Both the position numbers and the translations under genes were made by a program. Under the pieces are notes generated by a model. The model searched no databases and was not told the origin of the DNA. It saw only the letters and a list, made by a program, of their open reading frames with translations. From Bolinopsis microptera (taxonomy: Eukaryota > Ctenophora > Tentaculata > Lobata > Bolinopsidae): a stretch of 64,000 nucleotides of DNA. Numbering within the stretch: the first letter of the stretch is position 1; every line of letters starts with the position of its first letter. The stretch covers positions 20,329,240 to 20,393,239 of the forward strand of contig NC_087074.1 of NCBI RefSeq assembly GCF_026151205.1. The letters are read 5' to 3'. Shown here in pieces: positions 11,501 through 20,400 of the stretch.

Positions 11501-13628
11501 ATGTCCTCAAGGTTGACCTCATTAGCCAGACAATCAAAACGGTTCTGAAGAGCCACGTTGTACTCTTGAACCTTAGACGAGTTTCGCAAATGTTCGATAG
11601 CAGGCACATCGTGCCTTTTAGCAGTGATCTTAGCTACCGACTGCAGTTTGATTTGCAGCCGTCCACGAACAAGATAGTGATCTGAACCAATGTCAGCCCC
11701 ACGACATACCTTAACATCGAGTAGCGAGTGTTGGAATCGTCCACTAATACAAATATGATCAATTTGATTCACAGTTAACCCGTTAGGAGACCGCCATGTA
11801 CCCTTGTGGATGTCTCTATGCTGGAACAGAGTTCCACCAATAACAAGTTGATTGGCTGCACAGAAATCCATGAGCCTGGTCCCATTGTCGCTTGATGAAC
11901 TATGGAGAGATTCTCCACCAATAACTCCCTCGAATCCATATCTGTTTGAAGTAACTTTTCCATTGAAGTCACCCAGTAGCAGTTTCAGATCATGTCGGGG
12001 CAGTTCACCAAACGTGTCTGATAAAACGTTGTAAAGACGATCTTTCTCTCCGTCATCAGCACCGTCAGTCGGAGCGTAGGCTACAACAACAGATATGTTG
12101 AGGTGTTTGCCGTGTAACCTAGCTGTTAAGACCCGCTCTGATGTAGGTACATAAGAGATCAGGGAGTTCCTGACCTTTTTGGAAAGACATAGGCCAACCC
12201 CTTGCCTTTTGATACCATCTCCCCTACCAGAATGAATAAGTAGACTACCATTGTCCAAAAGTGTACTTCCAGATCCTGGCATATGAGTTTCAGTAATACC
12301 CAAAATATCAAGACTGTAGTGATCAATGTTCTGACTGAGTTGATAAAGCTGTGAAGATGAGCTGACTAAAGATAAAACATTCCAGGTTCCAAAGTACATT
12401 GAGTGTTTGCTGTAGTTGATAGGATTGGACTTGCTGAAATCAGTGTCAACATGAGCGATCTGTTGACTAATTACTCTGTTGTTATGACGAGCAACCACTC
12501 TTCTCATCAGGCCACTGGGGTCCCTGAGGCTTTGCCCAGTTGCCGTCATCCTGGTCTCACCCGACCTTGCAGAGGTAGAAGCACACCGTCCTTGATTTGT
12601 GTGTAATGTTTCAGTAGCAAACTTTTAGAGAGGAGAAGTTGCCAGCATCTCGCACCCGGTTTTTTATCGACCTTTGCCTGTCTAGATCCATAGTGTTTTG
12701 TTGCACGTCATCTGTTTATACTGGAGTCACCCAGGACAGATTACAATGCTTAATAGTAGCACCTCGAAAAGGATGTGATTCTTCATCACGCACTATGGTC
12801 ATTGAAATAGGAGAGGTTATTGGCTTCACTGCCTTCACGATCACTATTCCCTGAGATTATAAATAATCTCTTGCCACCACAAATTTCATAATACAGTAAA
12901 ACCCCGATTTACCGCGCCCCTATTTACCGCAAAACCCCGATTTACCGCTGACATATCCTTCCCCAAATAGGGCTGAACATGCACAATATAAACAAACAAA
13001 ACCCCGATTTACCGCGGATGTTTCCTTTCCCCGAACTCCGCGGTAAATCGGGGTTTTACTGTACCCGACGTGAAAACAAACACGTTCTTTTGATTTATTC
13101 ACTCAATATTAATTCGAAACGTCCTCATAATCAATATGCGCATCTAATAGTAATATGCTACCCAAATTACTGGAGCTACCTTAAAATATGGCTGGTTACA
13201 TAAAATGCACTCTGACCTGGGCAGGGTTCAGGGTTGCAACTCTTCGTCTCCTCATTTTCCCCCTCGCATTCTTTTCCTCCGTTTGCTGGACTGGGGTTTG
13301 TACAGGTCTTACTTCTGATTTGAGAACCTCCTCCACATTCAGCAGAACAGACCGACCATTCTCCAAAGTCACTCCATCCACCGTCAACTGCTAACTCATC
13401 AACTTTGCAAACGTAGTCACATTTCTTCAAATTCTTCTCCACCTTCACACACTTCTTCGTTTGCTTCTTCTTCATTTTGCCCTCTCCTGTAGCCAAACAG
13501 CCTTCCATTGTAGATTCGAAGCCGTTGGCAAGGCACTTATCAAACGTTTTAACATCTTTCGCTTTGCATTTTGCATCCACAACTGTCAAAATGAAAAAAG
13601 CAGCCGTGGCTAACACAAGAGTTTTCAT
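5286..13628 (-). CDS. Secreted TSP1/SRCR multidomain protein
   Basis: Eleven exons in coding order: 13628-13217, 9228-9058, 8815-8510, 8334-8164, 8008-7703, 7527-7357, 7201-6896, 6720-6550, 6394-6089, 5913-5743, 5587-5286 (TAA). All internal junctions are phase 1 with GT/AG ends, giving 930 residues. Exon 1 encodes a signal peptide (MKTLVLATAAFFILTVVDA), a Lys/Cys-rich N-terminal region of about 60 residues that I do not recognise, and a first thrombospondin type-1 repeat (WSDFGEWSVC, CGGGSQIRS). Then come one more TSP1 exon and five alternating SRCR exons (about 101 residues each, with GTVCDD and DDVAC motifs) and four TSP1 exons. TSP1 and SRCR domains mediate extracellular binding, in matrix or pathogen recognition. 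The GTG at the start of each SRCR reading frame is an exon edge, not a start codon. The last SRCR exon ends at a stop directly after its final Cys. A 4-kb intron after exon 1 carries a LINE and a MITE. Confidence 0.85.
9368..12875 (-). mobile_element. Full-length, nearly intact RTE-like LINE with 15-bp target-site duplication
   Basis: ACCACAAATTTCATA occurs exactly at 9353-9367 and 12876-12890, bracketing the element. The 3' end (low coordinates) carries a short (TATG)n tail, and the 5' end starts with a small hairpin (AGATTATTTATAATCT). There are about 325 bp of 5' UTR before the ORF. The element lies in the large intron of the SRCR/TSP1 gene, in the same orientation as the gene. Confidence 0.9.
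9400..12549 (-). pseudogene. LINE ORF: apurinic-type endonuclease + reverse transcriptase, one in-frame stop
   Basis: This is a single 1,050-codon frame interrupted once, by TAA at 10876-10878. The N-terminal half (to 10876) is an APE-type endonuclease, with TWNVLSL, GITETHMPG, VVAYAPTDG, LLLGDFNGKV, NQIDHICISG and GSDHYLVRG blocks. After the stop the frame continues without a shift into reverse transcriptase: NNRGITL, NFIDFKAAFDSI (motif A), GTGQGDIQGPP (motif B), DYADDLAVM (motif C, catalytic Asp pair), then the C-terminal GAEVWNTT, RWYGHVVRMP and GRPRKGW blocks. It has no RNase H. The domain order and C-terminal blocks resemble RTE-type LINEs. The element primes reverse transcription at nicked target DNA. 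As sequenced the nonsense codon separates the two enzymes. Confidence 0.9.
12894..13061. mobile_element. 168-bp pogo/mariner-like MITE with TA target duplication
   Basis: Terminal inverted repeats of 23 bp begin CAGTAAAACCCCGATTTACC and end in the exact reverse complement at 13039-13061. TA flanks both sides (12892-12893, 13062-13063). Two extra direct copies of AAAACCCCGATTTACCGC lie inside (near 12932 and 12999). It carries no ORF. The insertion sits one base beyond the LINE target duplication. Confidence 0.88.
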
Positions 13629-13689
13629 TTTATCAAAGGTTTTAAAAGTTCAGGAAATTATAATAACATGAATTGTGAGCTTCACTCTA

Positions 13690-14309
13690 CCGACTTACTC
13701 ATGGAGCCGTGTGCCTTTGCAAGTCACAAATTGCATTACTATTAGTTTGCCAAAAAAGAACTCTCGGTCAGTCTAGAAACATGGCCACACGAAATCAGTG
13801 TGCTCCTTCACCTTCGTCCCTCACAAAACCAACTTGGATCAATTTACGTCACATTTTTACAAACTAGAGGTGGTCAACACGTTGATCTAAATTACTTTCT
13901 AAAACGTGTTCAGTCGCAGCTACTACCCGAGTTAAAGATATAGTTGGCGCTCTTAGTCTTAGTACATACACTAATAGAGTCGCAGCTACTACCTGAGTTA
14001 AAGATATAGTTGGCGCTCTTAGTCTTAGTACATACACTAATAGAGTTTCCTCCGACACAGCATCTGATAGACAATAACTATTATGTGTTATGTGCGACTA
14101 TTATGTGTTATGTGCGACTATTATGTGTTATGTGCGACTATTATGTGTTATGTGCGACTATTATGTGTTATGTGCGACTATTATGTGTTATGTGCGACTA
14201 TTATGTGTTATGTGCGACTATTATGGGCGACTGATAACCACAACTGTAACATTGGGCTGACAATAACTTTAACGGCAATAAAGAGGCCGGTGGCGGTGCT
14301 GTCACCCAC
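13690..14309. other. Upstream region of the SRCR/TSP1 gene with two tandem repeats
   Basis: This is presumptive promoter and 5' flank of the minus-strand SRCR/TSP1 gene. It holds a 67-bp unit repeated twice (13913-14046, starting TCGCAGCTACTAC) and a 20-bp array (14077-14226). I saw no convincing TATA box or gene. Confidence 0.45.
14077..14226. repeat. 20-bp tandem repeat, about 7.5 copies
   Basis: The unit ACTATTATGTGTTATGTGCG is almost perfectly repeated. Because 20 is not a multiple of three, overlapping spurious ORFs result. Confidence 0.95.
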
Positions 14310-14582
14310 CCATGTGTCTACGCGTACTGCCTGATGCACTTTTTTTCGAATAGTTGGATGAGCTAGAAAACGAATAATCTAAGGCAATACTTAATAAAAT
14401 ATTACTAACTAATACTATACAATTGATAATTCATTGAGAAGCATTGCCCGTACCCGTAGTAGGCAGAGAATATTGGCTGCTCCTTAAAAGGATTCAAAGA
14501 AAAGCCCCACAGTGTATCCAAATTATTCTTGTCATACGTTGTATGACCCGCCGCGCACGAGTGCGCGGCTCCCCCTGTATCG

Positions 14583-14626
14583 TCAGGACGATAAAGTCAG
14601 GACGATAAAGTCAGGACGATAAAGTT
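14583..14626. repeat. 14-bp tandem repeat, three copies
   Basis: GTCAGGACGATAAA three times in a row, inside the left arm of the diverged inverted repeat. Confidence 0.8.
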
Positions 14627-14849
14627 TCCACCTAGTGAAACGACCGTGGGTGTCACAACGTGACACAAAGGTTATGAGGAGGTGTTCTAGCAAATGTGTG
14701 GGCGAAATTGTGATTATGTCGCTTTATGTCGCGCGAGGTTTATTTCTCAGAATTGTGGGTATGTCGCTATTATTCGGTTCCATAAATGACGAAAAGTTAC
14801 TTGCGTGCGCGTATTTTTATATAGTTTTATAGTGTTACAAATTGTAGAC

Positions 14850-15508
14850 CTAAGATGGCAAGTACGTACGGTACGTACCTTTAAATTAGCTGTACGGTAC
14901 GTACTTAATAAAGTAGGTTGAAAGGTACAAATCCAGTTGATAGCAATGGAAACAAAAACTAGACGGTACGTGCACAGATTAATCCAGAAGTAGAAGAATT
15001 GGAACCTTCGCGCGAAATTCTCAAAATTTTTTCTGCTTAAACAGTTGGCCCAAATAGTATTCATTCAGTGTTTTAAGTTCTTCGTCAATTTGTGAGACCA
15101 ATTTTAGAGATTACAAGTATATTATGGACAAGCGTAGATTAAGGTTGCGACCTGAGCTAGCTGAAATGTGAAAAGCTGGTGTTCGTATACTGCAACAAAA
15201 GGATGAAGCTTTGAGTTTAACGATAATTACAAGTAGTAGTAGTGTAGTACCGGTTAAGAGCGATCAGGTACACAAATTTTCCTCTTAAATCTTTTATTGT
15301 TTTAACCACTGTGTTTATTTTCGACTTCTATTTCAAAAATTATGATGATAATACTAATCAAAAATTGCAAGTAATTCACTGAAGTTGATTCTAAAAATTT
15401 GAAAAAAAATTGTACCTTACACTTACAGTGCCTGTACGGTACGTACCTTTAAAAGTAGCTGTACCGTACGTACTTAAAGCCCTGTACCGTACGTACTTGC
15501 CATCTAAG
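14850..15508. mobile_element. 659-bp non-autonomous hAT-like element, 8-bp target duplication
   Basis: TTGTAGAC occurs at 14842-14849 and again at 15509-15516. Between them are 25-bp terminal inverted repeats (TAAGATGGCAAGTACGTACG at the left, TTAGATGGC... at the right, one mismatch near the tip). Subterminal repeats of GTACGGTACGTAC occur at both ends (14863-14905, 15431-15495). An 8-bp duplication with short inverted ends fits the hAT superfamily. There is no coding capacity, so it would need a transposase in trans. Confidence 0.8.
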
Positions 15509-15516
15509 TTGTAGAC

Positions 15517-15602
15517 TTGCTGAGCCTCCCGTAGGACGGCGGCTAAGGCCGCTAGAGTGAACTAGCACATCCCGGTTCGAGCCTCGTCAGAGGTCTTTTT
15601 TT
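15517..15602 (+). other. tRNA-like sequence or SINE head (weak)
   Basis: The segment has a B-box-like GGTTCGAGCC (15574-15583), a small perfect stem GCTAG/CTAGC (15552-15567), a GGCGGCTAAGGCC stretch resembling an A box or D arm, and a run of T at 15595-15602 that could stop RNA polymerase III. The T-arm stem does not pair correctly and the anticodon loop would have six bases, so it is not a normal tRNA gene. It may be a tRNA pseudogene or SINE remnant. Confidence 0.3.
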
Positions 15603-17463
15603 GGCATTTATTGATTACTTTACTACAATTATCAGCAGAGAACCTTAGTAATACACTTTATCAAATAAATTATACTGTTCGGACTTCAGCTAGAGAAGAC
15701 TTCAGCTATGGAACATGTCAAATGGTAAACAGAGTTATCTGTTAATGTTTTTTTTGTTTATGGTTAGAATTTAGAATGGAATCAATGTGATGAGGATCCA
15801 GAGTTAATTACCTGCTAGGATTAATAAGTCAGTTCTACAGTTGAAGAGGTTATTTTTTCAAACTTTAAATGAAGAAATTAGCTCGGAACTTCATTCCTAG
15901 ATTCATCACTTTCAGTTAGTAACTACGGTGTACCATGACCAGTTCACAGTTAAAGCATGAGCGGATCAATTCAAAACATTCACATCCCACATTCTTAAAT
16001 CTACATCCTTCACCAAAACCAGTTTGACTACTTAACTTTTCATTACTAATTGCAATATGGGAGGCGAGAGCCTGTAGCCAGGAAGTAGGAACAGTACCTT
16101 AAGATTTCGACCGTAACCGGACCATTTTTACCGTTACCGGACCATATCGTCTTCATCTTGTGGCATGGTTCCCAAGCCTGATAGTAATACATATGCACTA
16201 TGGCAGTATCTAGTATATCCTGAGCGGTGGAGATCTATCATTGTATTGGTGAAACTTCTCTCAATAAAGCACTGTTCGTTACCTGTTTATTTCCAATCAA
16301 TATCATGTGTGAAAATTCCAGCCTATATCTATTTTTCAGGAACCATAAACAATAGTTAATATACAAACATGTGCTCCTTCATAAATAGTATCATTATCGT
16401 GATCAAACCCCTTATTTATGGGCCTGCCAGTCTCTTCTGAAGCACGAATGAACTTAATTTCTAGTTCTACTGTCCGAGAAAAGTTCAGAATTTTTTGAAT
16501 TTTGTAAATCGGTGGTCCGGAAGCGGAGTTATGGTTCAATGAAAATTGTTAGTTTAACGCTGTTTGTATTGTCATTATCAGAAGTGACGAAAACATATGT
16601 CACCCCACTGTACAATACAAGGCCTTCTCCGGGTAGTCTTCTCCTGACAGTATTATTTATGTAAACTCGCGCACGCACCTACCTTTTTGCAATATTTAGG
16701 TTCAAATTTGTGCGCATAACCATAGTTTTGAAAAGCGACATACCCACATTTTGAGAAGAAAACATCTACTGAAGGTTATTATGTCCGGCGGAATGACAGG
16801 CTGAGCGCCGTCCAGTAAATTTATATATCGCGATGCACTACTGGGCCGCGCCGTGCATCAAATAATTGATGTACCACATGACAAGATTACAATAACAAGT
16901 TAAATGACAAGTATGGCACGTAAAATTGTATAAAAACACGAATACAATTTTTAACCCATCCGTACGTATTACTTTGTTGTTTGTAATAATTCTATTTATA
17001 TTATAATATATGATCTCAACATTTCCTTTTTGTATCAATATTTACTCTAACCATAGCCCTCTCGCTTGTAGTACTAGTAGCACGCGAGTAGTGAGTAGGC
17101 TATCTACTTGTGAAACAAGCGCGTCACACAGTACGCGTAGACACATGGCTATGTGAATATCAATATCAAAATCATTAATTGTTAATACAAATGATCAAAC
17201 TTGACATCAAAATTCCATGATTGATAAATTCACAAAATTGAGACACATTATTAATTATTTACAGACTATAAAATTTAAAAAAACTCCACCCAACGATTAC
17301 CAATCATGTGGCTGTACATGCAATATTCTTGTAGTCGTTTATTGCCAGACAGTTGCAGTCCCAAAATGATAAAAGAACTTAATTTAAGAACTTTATGAAT
17401 TTAACTGGAATACAACAACGCGGTGAATGAGAATCTGAATGTCATTTACATTTTACAGTTTCT
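15603..17463. other. Gene-free transposon-derived stretch
   Basis: Apart from the right arm of the diverged inverted repeat (to 17148) and a paired ACCGTAACCGGACCAT/ACCGTTACCGGACCAT motif near 16110-16145, I see no coding or RNA feature. Confidence 0.4.
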
Positions 17464-20400
17464 TCAATATTTGAAGTTCTCGTCTTGTAGAGCTAATATC
17501 TGGTTGTTGAGAGTTCTTTTCTCGTTCTTCAGTTCAAATATGGACTCTTCCATCTGTTTAAGACGCCCAATTAGACACTGAAGTGAAATAGAATTCTTCG
17601 CCAACTGCAGCTTCAGAATATCACAGTTTTCACAGTTCTGTAAAATAGAGCAATTAATAATTATAAGAAAATAATTTGGAATAATACTTTACCCCCTCGT
17701 GACCTAATGTAATAAATACATTGTGTTTCCATGACATAGTTACCTCATATGGTAGTAATACATCAATTATATCGTTATTATGTTAAAACAACGGCATTAT
17801 ATCTAAATTTACAATGAGAATATTAACAAAGGAGCATATTCTCCGGTTAAATAAGCTTATTGCTTGTTAATCACTCTAACGAGCACCATGTGTAGTAAAG
17901 CCGGGTAGTGTATCGTGATAGAACATGCGGTAACGCTTCTCTAAATTACAAGTCTAAAATAATAGCAAACTATCCTTCCCCGGATGTAAATATAAGACTG
18001 TTCTAGAACAAACCCTTTTAGATTTAGTGCAGGACATCTCGTGGTCCACAACTTCGTGGGCAGCTAGGCAATACTCGGACGTGTACTCGTCTGATACGAT
18101 ACCCATTCTGATACGGAACTCCAGATCCTTAAGATTTCACAGCGTTATGGCTTATCATAAAGTCATAACAATCTCATGTCACCTCAAAAAACCACATTTT
18201 TTTGTGTTTTTAAAGGATGATTAATGCTGAAATACTAATGAACTCAGTCACTAGTTTTCTCTTCAGTAAAGAGTAAATATCTCGCTCTGGTTAAGGTGAC
18301 CTTGTTAACATACCGAGATAGTAGCTGACAGTTCCTCAATAGCTCTCCTGTCTAACTCGTGTGTTCTCACCAGGTCCTCGTTTAGCAGCTTTATATCAGA
18401 CAGCTGTAAAACAACTTTACAATAACAAGCATATCAACACCTACAAGTCAAGAATCAAAAAAAACTAAGACGTTGCTGCTGTACTTACATTTTATAATTC
18501 AAAATCAAATATCACAACAAGACCCTTTTGCACGTATATATTAGACTAAAATTGAACTTTAAATTTTTACATATTCTTCAAACAACCACGACGGTTAATA
18601 AGCGGATAATTAGCGGTTAATTGGCTAACGTTTTTGTTGGTGTGAGAGACTTTAGTTTTAAGAGTGTGATTCTCCTTTCTAAAGAAGGAGGTGGATCCTT
18701 TGAGCATAAAGTCGGTACTGCCTCCAATCCTCTTAACAAAACTGTTTAGACCATCCAGCTTCTTATGTATAATAGCATTAGTTTTCTTGCTCTCATTCAG
18801 TTCCAGTCTAACATCGCTTAGTTGCTGGGATAATGACAATGTTAATTCACCTGATAAACAGAGGGAGGGAGGGAGGGAGGGAGGGAGGGAGGGAGGGAGG
18901 GAGGGAGTGAGGGAGGGAGGGAGGGAGGGAGGGAGGGAGGGAGGGAGGGAGGGAGGGAGGGAGGGAGGGAGGGAGGGAGGGAGGGAGGGAGGGAGGGAGG
19001 GAGGGAGGGAGGGAGGGAGGGAGGGAGGGAGGGAGGGAGGGAGGGAGGGAGGGAGGGAGGGAGGGAGGGAGGGAGGGAGGGAGGGAGGGAGGGAGGGAGG
19101 GAGGGAGGGAGGGAGGGAGGGAGGGAGGGAGGGAGGGAGGGAGGGAGGGAGGGAGGGAGGGAGGGAGGGAGGGAGGGAGGGAGGGAGGGAGTAGTAGTAA
19201 TTACTCACCTCCTTCAAAATAGCATTTTCTTTAGTTGTCTCTGCTACTGACATTTTGAGTTGTCTCTCTGAACTACGAGCAGAGTTCCGAGCACCCTCTT
19301 CCTCTTCTTTCTTCTTTAACTAGACGTTGGAAGAAGTGAGTTAGTGTTCAGTTACTTCTACACTTATAACCAAGACACTGTTTACTTTCAGTCGTCATGG
19401 CATCTTGCTATTCAAGTCTAACTTTAACAAAGATCAGATTAAAGATGTGACATTAATTTCGAATAACGGAGTAAAAAAGGCCCACAATAAAACGTGTTGA
19501 CTGATTCAGGACGTAACTGAATATTAAAGTACTACGAGTCCTATATAAACACAATATTGAGAACAAGCTGACGACGAAATGACACTAAACATCTAGAGTG
19601 ACTCATTACGTTTATTGCGGGCCAATAAAAAGTAGACAAGAAGGAGCGATGTGACGACACACTGTCAATAAAACTATTAGTAGACAATTAATAGCCGATC
19701 GAGTGGCCGGCACAGCACAATTAAGCGAATATCAAGCAGATAGCAAGTGTGAGTTACTGAGTACACTGCAGATGATGGTTTATATTTCTCAGTAGTTGTA
19801 ATCAGCAAGCACACTCTCCCTCCAGCCACCGCTCCTTCATAAATCCAGCCACCATGACTATGAAATTTAACAGCTGCGTAGTATAAGCTGTAATGAATAT
19901 TACAGAGAGAGAGAGAGAGAGAGAATATTACTTATACTGCATGAAAGTTCAGGAACTGCGGTGAGGAAATCGATCGTAAAAACAATTGATCGCACAAAAA
20001 CAGCGCATATTGTTTAAAGTATGTTAAGACTGTAAAATGTTTAATCCACAACAATTCACAAATTCTTTGATGACATGTTCAATCCCAAGCCTGCACATGC
20101 GAAAGAAGATAACAGTGCATCACAATAGCCTATAGTACTGTCCTAGATAGGTCACGTGTTTAAAGCAAGCACAAGTTTTACAATTTCATACCATTCACAT
20201 GGTCTCCGGCTCTCCAAGTTAATAAATATTCAATATTCATACTATGGTCTCCAATTCAATGAATGTTCATACCATAGTCTCCAAGACGATCGATGCCATC
20301 TTCTTTTCCATGATGATCTGACCTGGGGATAAATGTTATTGTTTAGTTATATTATTATATTTAAGTTGTGTAACTCACTTAAAACAATCAAGATCTCATG

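Larger units (their letters stand above)
14310..17148. other. Diverged, interrupted inverted repeat (possible old DNA transposon)
   Basis: CCATGTGTCTACGCGTACTG at 14310-14329 is exactly inverted at 17129-17148. Further in, GTGGGTATGTCGCT at 14755-14768 is inverted at 16734-16747, with weaker matches around both (TTTCTCA upstream, GTGCGTGCGCG downstream). Arms of roughly 450 bp therefore face each other across about 2 kb that includes a younger hAT-like element. No transposase ORF was seen. Confidence 0.5.

Noticed and set aside
11345-12034. Plus-strand small ORFs inside the LINE
   Set aside because: Antisense to the endonuclease domain.
14635-17038. Small ORFs in the transposon-rich stretch
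   Set aside because: No splice-consistent neighbours, no recognisable domains, and they overlap inverted-repeat arms.
18567-19253. Long frames of LPPS and GREG repeats through the GGGA tract
   Set aside because: Microsatellite translated in an arbitrary frame; flanking splice sites and phase place the tract in an intron.
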